The position numbers were made by a program, and so were the translations under genes. Shown piece after piece: positions 7,135 through 15,761 of a DNA stretch of 36,699 bases. Origin of the DNA: Streptomyces olivochromogenes (GTDB lineage: Bacteria > Actinomycetota > Actinomycetes > Streptomycetales > Streptomycetaceae); assembly GCF_021538895.1 (NCBI RefSeq), contig NZ_JADDRL010000093.1:1-36699 (forward strand), written 5' to 3'. Below the pieces are notes generated by a model. That model ran no database searches and was not told the origin of the DNA. It was given only the letters and a program-made list of their open reading frames with translations. Each line of letters opens with the position of its first letter. The first letter of the stretch is position 1.

Positions 7135-9282
7135 GTGAGCAGCGAGAACGGGCAGGGGGACGGCGGCGCGGAAGGTGCGCCGCCGGAGCAGCTCGCGCTC
7201 ATCCGGGAGAGCGTGCGCACGGCCAAGGTGCCGCGCGCCAAGCCCCGGACTTGGCGGGGCGCCGCGCTCGCCAAGGAGCGGCCCGTCGCCCGGGTCCTCG
7301 TCGACAAGGGTGTGCTGCATCTCGACCGGTATTTCGACTACGCCGTTCCCGAGGAACTGGACGAACAGGCACAGCCCGGGGTGCGGGTGCGGGTGCGGTT
7401 CGGCGCCGGCCGGCACCGCGTGCGGGACGGACGCCGCGAGGGCGGGGGCCTCATCGACGGCTTCCTCGTCGAGCGGCGCGACGAGTCCGACTACTCGGGA
7501 CCGCTGGCCGCGCTGGCCCAGGTGGTGTCCCCCGAGCCCGTACTGAGCGAGGAGCTGCTCGGCCTCGCCCGAGCCGTCGCCGACCGGTACGCGGGCAGCC
7601 TCGCCGACGTGCTGCAACTGGCCGTGCCGCCGCGCAACGCGCGTGCCGAACAGCGGCCGTCGCCGCCGCCCCTGCCACTGCCACCCGTGCCCGACGCCGG
7701 GTCGTGGGCCCGGTACGAGCACGGGGGCGCCTTCATCGAGTCGCTCGCCGCAGGCGGCGCGCCGCGCGCCGTGTGGAACGCGCTGCCCGGGCCCCGGTGG
7801 AGCGAGGAACTCGCGCGGGCCGTCGCCGCGACGCTCGCCTCGGGGCGCGGCGCGCTCGTCGTCGTCCCCGACGGCCGAGCGGCCGCCCGGGTCGACGCCG
7901 CGCTGACCGCGCTGCTCGGCGAGGGGCGGCACGCGCTGCTCACCGCCGACGCCGGACCCGAGAAGCGGTACCGGCAGTGGCTCGCCGTGAGCCGCGGTTC
8001 CGTACGGGCCGTCGTCGGGACGCGGGCCGCCATGTTCGCGCCCGTGCGCGACCTCGGACTCGTCGCCCTCTGGGACGACGGGGACGACAGCCACAGCGAG
8101 CAGCACGCCCCGCAGCCGCATGCCCGGGACGTCCTGCTGCTGCGCGCCGCCCTGGACAAGTGTGCCTTCCTGCTGGGGAGTTGGAGCTGCACCGTGGAGG
8201 CGGCGCAGCTCGTGGAGAGCGGCTGGGCGCGGCCCCTGGTGGCGGGCCGGGAGCAGGTGCGACGCACCGCGCCGCTCGTCCGGACCGTGGGCGACGGCGA
8301 CCTCGCACGCGACGAGGCCGCGCGGGCCGCCCGGCTGCCCTCGCTCGCCTGGCAGGCGGTCCGGGACGGCCTGCGGCACGGGCCGGTCCTCGTCCAGGTG
8401 CCCCGGCGGGGGTACGCGCCACGCCTGGCCTGCGCCCAGTGCCGGGCACCCGCGCGCTGCCGGCACTGCTCCGGGCCCTTGGCGGCGCAGGACGCCGGGG
8501 AGCTGCGGTGCGGCTGGTGCGGGCGCGAGGAGGGCGCCTGGCACTGTCAGGAGTGCGGTGGCTTCCGGCTGCGGGCGCAGATCGTCGGAGCCCGGCGGAC
8601 CGCCGAGGAACTGGGCCGGGCCTTTCCCGCCGTACCGGTACGGACCTCCGGGCGCGAGCACGTCCTGGACACCGTGCCCGGGACGCCCGCGCTGGTCGTG
8701 AGCACACCGGGGGCCGAGCCGGTCGCCGAGGGCGGCTACGCGGCCGCGCTGCTCCTGGACGGCTGGGCCATGCTGGGCCGCCCCGACCTGCGGGCCGGCG
8801 AGGACGCGCTGCGCCGGTGGATCGGGGCGGCGGCGCTCGTACGGCCGCAGGAGGAGCACGGGACCGTGGTCGTCGTCGCGGAGCCGACGCTGCGGCCGGT
8901 GCAGGCGCTGGTGCGCTGGGACCCCGTCGGGCATGCCGTGCGGGAGCTGGCGGAGCGGGCCGAGCTGGGTTTTCCGCCGGTGTCGCGGATGGCGTCCGTG
9001 GGGGGGCCGCCCGAGGCCGTGGCGGAGTTCCTGGGGGCCGTCGAACTGCCGCCGGACGCCGAGGTGTTGGGGCCCGTGCCGGTGCCGGCCACCCTCCCCG
9101 GGCGGCCGCGGCGGACCGGGGCGCCGCCACCCGGGGAGTCCTGGGACCGCGCGCTCGTACGGGTACCACCCGGCAGCGGCGCCGCGCTCGCGTCCGCGCT
9201 GAAGTCGGCGCAGGCCGCGCGGATGGCGCGGGGGAGCGGAGAGGCGGTGCGCGTGCGGATCGATCCGCCGGACATCGGGTGA
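7135..9282 (+). CDS. priA: PriA-like primosomal protein N' with degenerate ATPase motifs
   Basis: 715 residues from GTG 7135. PriA reloads the replisome at stalled forks. The N-terminal 3'-DNA-binding region is present (ARVLVDKGVLHLDRYFDYAVP, about 55-75). The eight zinc-binding cysteines are kept as four CxxC pairs around residues 433-475 (CAQC, CRHC, CGWC, CQEC). The helicase core is eroded: the Walker A site reads AVWNALPGPRWSEEL with no GKT, and the DEEH box is replaced by LWDDGDDSH, as known for actinobacterial PriA. It therefore probably binds DNA and partners without unwinding. The frame stays open upstream through the tRNA-like RNA, so longer models are wrong. AAGAAT (7123-7128) ends 6 nt before GTG: possibly leaderless. 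Confidence 0.88.
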   Translation: MSSENGQGDGGAEGAPPEQLALIRESVRTAKVPRAKPRTWRGAALAKERPVARVLVDKGVLHLDRYFDYAVPEELDEQAQPGVRVRVRFGAGRHRVRDGRREGGGLIDGFLVERRDESDYSGPLAALAQVVSPEPVLSEELLGLARAVADRYAGSLADVLQLAVPPRNARAEQRPSPPPLPLPPVPDAGSWARYEHGGAFIESLAAGGAPRAVWNALPGPRWSEELARAVAATLASGRGALVVVPDGRAAARVDAALTALLGEGRHALLTADAGPEKRYRQWLAVSRGSVRAVVGTRAAMFAPVRDLGLVALWDDGDDSHSEQHAPQPHARDVLLLRAALDKCAFLLGSWSCTVEAAQLVESGWARPLVAGREQVRRTAPLVRTVGDGDLARDEAARAARLPSLAWQAVRDGLRHGPVLVQVPRRGYAPRLACAQCRAPARCRHCSGPLAAQDAGELRCGWCGREEGAWHCQECGGFRLRAQIVGARRTAEELGRAFPAVPVRTSGREHVLDTVPGTPALVVSTPGAEPVAEGGYAAALLLDGWAMLGRPDLRAGEDALRRWIGAAALVRPQEEHGTVVVVAEPTLRPVQALVRWDPVGHAVRELAERAELGFPPVSRMASVGGPPEAVAEFLGAVELPPDAEVLGPVPVPATLPGRPRRTGAPPPGESWDRALVRVPPGSGAALASALKSAQAARMARGSGEAVRVRIDPPDIG

Positions 9283-9303
9283 CGGTGGGGTTCGGGCCCC
9301 GCA

Positions 9304-9373
9304 CGCGGCCTCAGCCGCGGTCCTGCGCGCCGCCGCACATGCGGTTGCCCTCCTGGGCGCTGGCCAGGAGGGC
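9304..9373. terminator. Bidirectional terminator region between priA and the convergent gene
   Basis: Two hairpins: CGCGGC-CTCA-GCCGCG (9304-9319), and a perfect 10-bp stem GCCCTCCTGG (9347-9356) with CCAGGAGGGC (9364-9373). They fill the 105-bp gap between converging genes. Confidence 0.7.
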
Positions 9374-9387
9374 AGAGTGAGGGGGTG

Positions 9388-9930
9388 TCAGCCGTTGCGC
9401 GGGCCGGGGAACGCCGTCGTCCTGGCCTCGTCGCGGAGCGTCGGGCTGCCGGCGGTGGGCTGGGTCGGCATGGAGCGGGCCGCCGGGACCGTCGGCACCG
9501 CGGGCATTCCGGTGTTCACGCTGAGCGTGCGGGTGCCCGACGGCTCGGTCGCGCGCTCGGCCTCGGCGGCCGCCTGGGCCGCGGCGCGGCGGGCGCCGTA
9601 ACGGCGGTGCACCGCCTGCTTGGTGACCCCGAGCGCGGAGCCCACCGCGTCCCACGAGAAGCCGAGCGAGCGGTCGAAGTCCACGGCGGCCGTGACCAGG
9701 GTCTCGACGCTGTCCCGGAGTTCCTGGGCGAGACGCACTGTCGGGGCGGGGGCACGTCCGTAGACGACGAAGCCCGTGGACGGGCCGGAGCGGCGCGGGC
9801 GGTAGACGTTGCCCAACTGGGCGGTGAGCGTGCGCAAGGCGTCCACCTGGCGGCGGACCCGCTCGATGTCCCGCACCAGCAAGTGCAGGCTGGCCCGGGC
9901 CTGGGCGTCGTGGGTTGCGTGGTCGGCCAT
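9388..9930 (-). CDS. Conserved actinobacterial protein with a helix-turn-helix segment
   Basis: 180 residues; I do not recognise a named family. Start chosen at the ATG read from 9930, with GAGAGG about 8 nt upstream on the minus strand; a TTG two codons earlier is in frame. The N-terminal half is helical (about 10-45, LLVRDIERVRRQVDALRT). Residues about 85-120 read as a helix-turn-helix: FSWDAVGSALGVTKQAVHRR, with the Val-Thr-Lys-Gln-Ala recognition turn. The last ~60 residues are Ala/Pro/Thr-rich and probably disordered. A DNA-binding or regulatory role is inferred from the HTH alone. Its leader contains a stem-loop and an inverted repeat and is divergent from fmt. Confidence 0.75.
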   Translation of the reverse strand: MADHATHDAQARASLHLLVRDIERVRRQVDALRTLTAQLGNVYRPRRSGPSTGFVVYGRAPAPTVRLAQELRDSVETLVTAAVDFDRSLGFSWDAVGSALGVTKQAVHRRYGARRAAAQAAAEAERATEPSGTRTLSVNTGMPAVPTVPAARSMPTQPTAGSPTLRDEARTTAFPGPRNG

Positions 9931-9964
9931 GAACAAGCCTCTCGAACCGGCGTTGAAAGGAATT

Positions 9965-9983
9965 GGGCCGCCGAATGCGGCCC
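9965..9983 (-). promoter_or_regulatory. Stem-loop in the leader of the HTH gene
   Basis: GGGCCGC (9965-9971) and GCGGCCC (9977-9983) form a perfect 7-bp stem with a 5-nt loop, 35 bp upstream of the minus-strand start. Likely an RNA leader hairpin; function unknown. Confidence 0.4.
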
Positions 9984-9987
9984 TTTG

Positions 9988-10008
9988 TGGTCAACTCTTT
10001 CTTGACCA
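9988..10008. promoter_or_regulatory. Inverted repeat TGGTCAA-N7-TTGACCA
   Basis: Perfect 7-bp arms at 9988-9994 and 10002-10008. Each arm contains TTGACC, a -35-like hexamer on one strand. It may be an operator of the HTH gene, possibly autoregulatory, or two overlapping promoter elements. Confidence 0.4.
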
Positions 10009-10040
10009 ACGCGTTTGCGCTCCGCTGGTCACGGTGTGGG

Positions 10041-10064
10041 GGCGTACGGGCATATGCGTACGCC
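10041..10064. promoter_or_regulatory. Nested palindrome between the HTH gene and fmt
   Basis: GGCGTACG (10041-10048) and CGTACGCC (10057-10064) are exact complements with 8 bp between them; the middle contains the palindrome GCATATGC (10050-10057). Candidate protein-binding site about 110 bp upstream of the probable fmt -10 box TAGACT (10156-10161). Confidence 0.4.
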
Positions 10065-10206
10065 GTCCTCTCACCCACGCACCACCCGTACCGTTCGCCC
10101 GAGTGAGCGGCTTCGCGTGCGCGCGGTCGGCGGTTCGCTCCCGACGCGGTGGTCATAGACTGGTGAGCTGCCCGTCCGACCCCGCCCGAGAGGCCCCAAC
10201 CCACCC

Positions 10207-11139
10207 ATGAAGCTTGTCTTCGCCGGTACCCCCGAGGTCGCCGTTCCCGCTCTGGACGCTCTCATCGCCTCCGGCCGGCACGAGGTGGCCGCCGTCGTCA
10301 CGCGGCCCGACGCACCGGCCGGGCGTGGGCGCAGGCTGGTCGCGTCTCCCGTGGCCGAGCGGGCGGAGGAGGCCGGGATCGAGGTGCTCAAGCCCCTCAA
10401 GCCGAGGGACCCCGAGTTCCTGGAGCGCCTCAAGGAGATCGCCCCGGACTGCTGCCCCGTCGTCGCCTACGGCGCCCTGCTGCCCAAGGTCGCCCTCGAC
10501 ATCCCCGCCCACGGCTGGGTCAACCTGCACTTCTCGTTGCTGCCCGCCTGGCGCGGCGCCGCGCCCGTGCAGCACTCCCTCATGGCGGGGGACGAGATCA
10601 CGGGTGCCGCCACCTTCCTCATCGAGGAGGGGCTGGACTCCGGGCCGGTGTACGGGACGGTGACCGAGGAGATCCGGCCCACCGACACCAGCGGCGATCT
10701 GCTCACCCGGCTCGCCTTCGCGGGCGCCGGTCTGCTCGCCGCGACCATGGACGGCATCCAGGACGGCACGCTGAAGGCCGTACCGCAGCCGACCGAGGGC
10801 ATCTCCCTCGCGCCGAAGATCACCGTCGAGGACGCCCAGGTCGACTGGGCCACGCCCGCGCTGCGCGTGGACCGGGTGGTGCGCGGCTGCACCCCCGCCC
10901 CCGGCGCCTGGACCACCTTCCGCGGCGAGCGGCTCAAGCTCATCCACGTCACGCCGGTGCCGGAGCGGACGGACCTCGCCCCCGGGCAGCTCGTCGTCGG
11001 CAAGCACAGCGTCCACGTGGGCACCGGTTCGTACGCCGTGGAACTGCTGTGGGTGCAGGCCCAGGGCAAGAAGCCGATGAAGGCGGCCGACTGGGCGCGC
11101 GGCGTGCGCATCGGCGGGGACGAGAGGCTCGGCGGCTGA
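10207..11139 (+). CDS. fmt: Methionyl-tRNA formyltransferase
   Basis: 310 residues, full length. Formylates Met-tRNAfMet with 10-formyl-THF for translation initiation. The catalytic triad is visible with E. coli-like numbering: Asn106 and His108 in NLHFSLLPAWRGAAP, and Asp144 in EEGLDSGPV. The N-terminal Rossmann part begins KLVFAGTPEVAVPALDAL; the C-terminal OB-fold domain runs from about 205 (APKITVEDAQVDWA). ATG 10207 lies about 45 bp after a TANNNT-type -10 box (TAGACT 10156-10161). It is followed by rsmB, the common bacterial arrangement. Confidence 0.96.
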   Translation: MKLVFAGTPEVAVPALDALIASGRHEVAAVVTRPDAPAGRGRRLVASPVAERAEEAGIEVLKPLKPRDPEFLERLKEIAPDCCPVVAYGALLPKVALDIPAHGWVNLHFSLLPAWRGAAPVQHSLMAGDEITGAATFLIEEGLDSGPVYGTVTEEIRPTDTSGDLLTRLAFAGAGLLAATMDGIQDGTLKAVPQPTEGISLAPKITVEDAQVDWATPALRVDRVVRGCTPAPGAWTTFRGERLKLIHVTPVPERTDLAPGQLVVGKHSVHVGTGSYAVELLWVQAQGKKPMKAADWARGVRIGGDERLGG

Positions 11140-11269
11140 GGCTCCTCGGGGCGTGCCCGGACCGCACTGCGCCCGGGTGAGGGCGGAGCCGTATCCCGCC
11201 GGGGTTCGGTCACGGTCTGGCGACGTACGCTGGGATTCGCACCCCTCCCATATCCGGAGCACCTTTTTC

Positions 11270-12697
11270 GTGAGTGAGCAGTCCCGGCGGCCGCGCAGGC
11301 CCGCCAAGCCCTACCGTCGTCCGCAGAAGGACCCCGTCCGCATCCTCGCCTTCGAGGCGCTGCGTGCCGTGGACGAGCGGGACGCGTACGCCAACCTCGT
11401 CCTGCCGCCGCTGCTGCGCAGGGCGCGGGAGAAGGAGGGCCCCGAGAAGTTCGACGCCCGGGACGCCGCCCTCGCCACCGAGCTGGTGTACGGGACGCTG
11501 CGCCGCCAGGGGACGTACGACGCCGTCATCGCCGCCTGTGTCGACCGCCCGCTGCGGGAGGTCGACCCGCCGGTGCTCGACGTGATCAGCCTCGGCGCGC
11601 ACCAGCTGCTCGGCACGCGCATCCCGACGCACGCCGCCGTGTCCGCCTCCGTGGAGCTCGCCCGGGTGGTCCTCGGCGACGGCCGCGCCAAGTTCGTCAA
11701 CGCCGTGCTGCGGAAGGTCGCGCAGCACGATCTCGACGGCTGGCTGGAGCAGGTGGCGCCGCCCTACGACGAGGACCCCGAGGACCACCTCGCCGTCGTG
11801 CACTCGCACCCCCGCTGGGTCGTCTCCGCGCTGTGGGATTCCCTCGGCGGTGGGCGGGCCGGCATCGAGGACCTGCTCGAAGCGGACAACGAGCGGCCGG
11901 AGGTCACCCTCGTCGCCCGGCCGGGGCGGTCCACGACCGACGAGCTGCTGCGCGAGGACGCCGCCGTGCCGGGGCGCTGGTCGCCGTACGCCGTGCGGCT
12001 CACCGAGGGCGGGGAGCCCGGTGCCGTCGAGGCCGTGCGGGACGGCCGGGCCGGGGTGCAGGACGAGGGCAGCCAGCTGGTCGCGCTCGCGCTCGCGTCC
12101 GCGCCCCTGGAGGGGCCCGACGAGAAGTGGCTCGACGGATGCGCCGGCCCGGGCGGCAAGGCCGCGCTGCTGGGCGCCCTCGCCGCCGAGCGCGGGGCCT
12201 TCCTGCTCGCCTCCGAGAAGCAGCCGCACCGGGCCGGTCTGGTGGCCAAGGCGCTGGCCGGCAACCCGGGGCCGTACCAGGTCATCGCCGCCGACGGCAC
12301 CCGCCCGCCGTGGCGGCCCGGCACCTTCGACCGGGTGCTGATGGACGTGCCCTGCACCGGGCTCGGCGCCCTGCGCAGGCGGCCGGAGGCCAGGTGGCGC
12401 CGCCGCCCCGAGGACCTGGAGAACTTCGCGCCGCTCCAGCGCGCCCTGCTGCGCGGCGCCCTCGACGCCGTGCGGGTCGGCGGTGTCGTCGGCTACGCCA
12501 CCTGCTCGCCGCACCTCGCGGAGACCCGGGCCGTCGTCGAGGACGTGCTCAAGCAGCACCCGGGCGCCGAACTCCTCGACGCCCGGCCGCTGTTGCCCGG
12601 CGTACCGGCCCTCGGTGAGGGGCCCGACGTACAGCTGTGGCCGCATCTGCACGGGACCGACGCGATGTACCTGGCGCTCATCCGGCGGACCGGCTGA
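11270..12697 (+). CDS. rsmB: 16S rRNA (cytosine-967-C5) methyltransferase
   Basis: 475 residues from GTG 11270, with GGAG at 11256-11259. Methylates C967 of 16S rRNA using SAM. The N-terminal ~150 residues are a NusB-like RNA-binding domain (RILAFEALRAVDERDAYANL, ATELVYGTLRRQGTYD). The methyltransferase part has the SAM motif DGCAGPGGKAALLGAL, the PCTG motif MDVPCTGLGALRRRPE with Cys362, and the nucleophile motif YATCSPH with Cys412. Its 3' end overlaps the convergent MMPL gene by 20 bp. A -10-like TACGCT is at 11226-11231. Confidence 0.94.
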   Translation: MSEQSRRPRRPAKPYRRPQKDPVRILAFEALRAVDERDAYANLVLPPLLRRAREKEGPEKFDARDAALATELVYGTLRRQGTYDAVIAACVDRPLREVDPPVLDVISLGAHQLLGTRIPTHAAVSASVELARVVLGDGRAKFVNAVLRKVAQHDLDGWLEQVAPPYDEDPEDHLAVVHSHPRWVVSALWDSLGGGRAGIEDLLEADNERPEVTLVARPGRSTTDELLREDAAVPGRWSPYAVRLTEGGEPGAVEAVRDGRAGVQDEGSQLVALALASAPLEGPDEKWLDGCAGPGGKAALLGALAAERGAFLLASEKQPHRAGLVAKALAGNPGPYQVIAADGTRPPWRPGTFDRVLMDVPCTGLGALRRRPEARWRRRPEDLENFAPLQRALLRGALDAVRVGGVVGYATCSPHLAETRAVVEDVLKQHPGAELLDARPLLPGVPALGEGPDVQLWPHLHGTDAMYLALIRRTG

Positions 12698-14843
12698 CCG
12701 TCGGGCCGGAGGGCGCCGCGGCCCCGCCGTGGTCGGTGCCGTCCCGGCGGGCCAGGCGGTTGGGCCACCACACCGTCCTTCCCACGTCGAGGAAGAGCGA
12801 GGTGACCAGCACCGAGCGGACGACGAAGGTGTCCAGCAGGACGCCGAGGGCGACCGCGAAGCCGATCTCCGCGAAGCCGACCATGGGGAGCGTGCCGAGG
12901 GCCGCGAAGGTGCCCGCCAGGACCAGGCCCGCGGAGGTGATCACCGCGCCGGTCGCGGCCAGGGCGGTCACCACTGAGGCGCCGGTGCCCTCCCGGGCGG
13001 CCTCCTCGCGCACGCGCGTGGTCAGGAAGATGTTGTAGTCGATGCCGAGGGCCACCAGGAAGACGAAGACGAACAGCGGGAAGGCCACGTCCTCGCCCGC
13101 GTAGTCGAACAGGTGCCGGAAGGCGAGGGTGCTCAGGCCGAGCGCGCAGGCCAGGGACAGCATTACGGTCCCGATCAGCAGCAGCGGTGCCACCAGGGCG
13201 CGCAGCAGGAGGCCCAGCACCAGCAGCACGACGGCCAGGACCAGCGGGATCACCAGGTAGTTGTCGTGCGCCTGGGCGTCCTCCATGTCCAGCAGCGCCG
13301 CCGTGCCGCCGCCGACCCGCGCGTCGGCGTCCGGCACGGCGTGCACCGCGGCGCGGACCCGCCGCACGGTCGCCTTCGCGGCGGCGCTGTCGGCCGGATC
13401 GCGCATCGTCGCCTCGAACAGCACCCTGCCCCGGTACTCGGGCGCGGTCCCGGCCGGGACCCCGATGCCGGTCGGGACGACGCCCCGGTCCGCGGCGACC
13501 ACCCGGCCCACCTGTGCGCCGTGGGCCCGGTCGGCGACGATCACCAGGGGGTCGCCGGTGCCCGCCGGGAAGTAGCGCGCGGACACCTCCTGGCCGACGA
13601 TCGAGTCCGGCCTGCCGGTGAACGCGTCGGCGTTGGCGATGCCGTCGGCCCGCAGCTGGAACAGGCCGAGGGACAGCACCGCGAGCCCCCCCGCCGTGAC
13701 GCTCCAGACCAGGCGGGGACGGCGGGCGATGCGCCGGCCCAGCCGGGCCCACACCCCGCGCTCGGTCGGGTCCGCCGACCCGAAGTGCGGGATCGCCGGC
13801 CAGAAGATCCACCGGCCGAAGACCAGCAGTAGCGCCGGGAAGAGGGTCAGCATGACCCCGAGCGCGACGGTGACGCCGATCGCCGCCACCGGGCCGAGGC
13901 CGCGCGTCGAGTTCATCTCCGCGACGAGCAGCACCAGCATGCTCAGGACGACGGTCGCGCCCGAGGCGAGGACCGCGGGTCCCGCCCGGTGCAGGGCCAG
14001 CGCCATCGCCTCGTGCCGGTCCTCGTGCCGGCGCAGCTCCTCCCGGTAGCGGGCGACCAGCAGCAGGGCGTAGTCCGTGCCCGCGCCGAAGACCAGCACC
14101 GTCAGGATGCCGGCGCTCTGGCCGTTGACGGTCAGGCCTGCGTGCCGGGCCAGCAGGTAGATCAGCGCCTGCGCGGTGAACAGGGCCACGACCACGCCGA
14201 ACAGCGGGACGAACAGCAGGGTGGGGCTGCGATAGGTGAGCAGCAGCATGACGACCACGACCGCCATCGCGGAGAACAGCAGCGTGGAGTCGATGCCCTC
14301 GAAGGCCTTGGAGAAGTCGGCCGAGGTGCCGCCTGGTCCGGTGATGTGCACGGCGAGGCCGTGGCCGCCCTCGCCCACCTCGGCGCGGACGGAGTCGACC
14401 GCGGGCCCGATCTGCTGCCAGCCCGCGGCGTCCATGGTGACCGGCACGAGGATCTGGGCGGCCCGCGGCGCGGTCGGCCGGTCGAAGACGGGCCCACGGA
14501 TCTCCGCGCCGCGGATGCCGTGGTCGCGCAGGGACGACAGCCGCCGGACGTCCTCGGCGATCTGCCGCCGGTCCGCCTCCGTGAGGCCACGCGCGCGTGC
14601 GTAGACGACGACCGCGGGGATCTGCTCGGGGCGGAACTTCTCGGAGAGGTTCAGGACCTGGGTGGACTCGGCGGTGCCGGGCAGCCAGGACTGGGCGTCG
14701 TTGTCCTGCGCGTCGTTCAGTTTCGTCCCGAACGGCGTCGCGATCACCAGCACGACCAGCCACAGGAGCACGACCAGCCACTTCGAACGGCGCCCGCACA
14801 CGAGCCGGATCGCGGTGCGTTTCCCTGTGTCGAGCTGCCTCAT
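12678..14843 (-). CDS. MMPL/RND-family membrane exporter
   Basis: 721 residues, the common two-fold repeat of about 12 transmembrane helices. Segments: TM1 about 22-38 (WLVVLLWLVVLVIATPF), a large extracytoplasmic loop (about 40-185), five helices, a second TM1-like segment near 390, a second loop, and five more helices. The proton-relay pairs of MmpL proteins are present in both halves: Asp257-Tyr258 in GAGTDYALLL and Asp602-Tyr603 in GIDYNIFL. MMPL proteins export lipids, siderophores or drugs using proton motive force; substrate unknown here. The start ATG has an AGGGGGG stretch upstream. It lacks an adjacent TetR regulator. The 3' end overlaps rsmB convergently. Confidence 0.9.
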   Translation of the reverse strand: MRQLDTGKRTAIRLVCGRRSKWLVVLLWLVVLVIATPFGTKLNDAQDNDAQSWLPGTAESTQVLNLSEKFRPEQIPAVVVYARARGLTEADRRQIAEDVRRLSSLRDHGIRGAEIRGPVFDRPTAPRAAQILVPVTMDAAGWQQIGPAVDSVRAEVGEGGHGLAVHITGPGGTSADFSKAFEGIDSTLLFSAMAVVVVMLLLTYRSPTLLFVPLFGVVVALFTAQALIYLLARHAGLTVNGQSAGILTVLVFGAGTDYALLLVARYREELRRHEDRHEAMALALHRAGPAVLASGATVVLSMLVLLVAEMNSTRGLGPVAAIGVTVALGVMLTLFPALLLVFGRWIFWPAIPHFGSADPTERGVWARLGRRIARRPRLVWSVTAGGLAVLSLGLFQLRADGIANADAFTGRPDSIVGQEVSARYFPAGTGDPLVIVADRAHGAQVGRVVAADRGVVPTGIGVPAGTAPEYRGRVLFEATMRDPADSAAAKATVRRVRAAVHAVPDADARVGGGTAALLDMEDAQAHDNYLVIPLVLAVVLLVLGLLLRALVAPLLLIGTVMLSLACALGLSTLAFRHLFDYAGEDVAFPLFVFVFLVALGIDYNIFLTTRVREEAAREGTGASVVTALAATGAVITSAGLVLAGTFAALGTLPMVGFAEIGFAVALGVLLDTFVVRSVLVTSLFLDVGRTVWWPNRLARRDGTDHGGAAAPSGPTVSRSAG

Positions 14844-14972
14844 GACGACCCCCCTGGGGCGTACCCGGCCGGTGGCTCAGCATGGCACGACGGCGACGGT
14901 CGTCACATACGATGAACGTCCTGGATATGGACCAGCGCGAACATCTGTGCCCGGACATGGCAGGCTTGGGTC

Positions 14973-15659
14973 ATGGCCGTGCAGATCAACCCCAGCATCC
15001 TGTCCGCCGACTTCGCCCGCCTCGCGGACGAGGCGAAGGCGGTCGAAGGAGCCGACTGGCTCCATGTCGACGTGATGGACAACCATTTCGTCCCGAACCT
15101 CACGCTCGGCGTGCCGATCGTGGAGTCCCTCGCGCGGGCGACCGACACACCGCTGGACTGCCACCTGATGATCGAGGACGCCGATCGCTGGGCTCCCCAG
15201 TACGTCGAAGCGGGTGCCTCGTCCGTCACCTTCCACGTCGAGGCGGCCGCCGCGCCCGTGCGGCTGGCCCGCGAGATCCGCGCCAAGGGCGCCCGCGCCT
15301 CCATGGCGCTCAAGCCCGCGACGCCCATCGAGCCGTACGAGGACCTGCTCCCCGAACTCGACATGCTGCTGATCATGACGGTCGAGCCGGGCTTCGGCGG
15401 TCAGGCGTTCCTCGACATCATGCTTCCCAAGATCCGCCGCACCCGCGAGCTGATCGACAAGCACGGACTGCAGCTCTGGCTGCAGGTCGACGGGGGAGTC
15501 TCCGCCTCGACGATCGAGCGCTGCGCGGACGCCGGGGCGGATGTCTTCGTCGCCGGCTCGGCGGTGTACGGGGCGAACGACCCGGCAGAAGCGGTACGCG
15601 CGCTGCGCGCCCAGGCGGAAACGGCCACCGCCAAGGCGTCGTGGGCATGCGACCACTGA
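14973..15659 (+). CDS. rpe: Ribulose-phosphate 3-epimerase
   Basis: 228 residues. Interconverts ribulose-5-P and xylulose-5-P in the pentose phosphate pathway. TIM-barrel motifs: INPSILSADF, metal/catalytic HVDVMDNHFVPN (His31, Asp33), CHLMIED (His64), VEPGFGGQ and VDGGVSA with the second catalytic Asp, then VAGSAVYG for phosphate. ATG 14973 is the first start giving this N-terminus; the SD is weak. Divergent from the MMPL gene by 129 bp, where a TANNNT box TACGAT (14908-14913) may drive rpe. Confidence 0.95.
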   Translation: MAVQINPSILSADFARLADEAKAVEGADWLHVDVMDNHFVPNLTLGVPIVESLARATDTPLDCHLMIEDADRWAPQYVEAGASSVTFHVEAAAAPVRLAREIRAKGARASMALKPATPIEPYEDLLPELDMLLIMTVEPGFGGQAFLDIMLPKIRRTRELIDKHGLQLWLQVDGGVSASTIERCADAGADVFVAGSAVYGANDPAEAVRALRAQAETATAKASWACDH

Positions 15660-15761
15660 GCCACAGGTACGTGAACGGCGCCCATCAGGGCAGATCAAGC
15701 GCGCCGAATCTGCAAGGATGAACGGCGAATCCAGAGTGTGAACAGCAGTGAGGAGATCGCC

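Noticed and set aside
12493..14958. Very long open frame overlapping the MMPL gene on the same strand
   Set aside because: Composition is Arg/Gly/Pro-rich as in shadow frames of high-GC genes; the MMPL frame has transmembrane helices and Asp-Tyr motifs.
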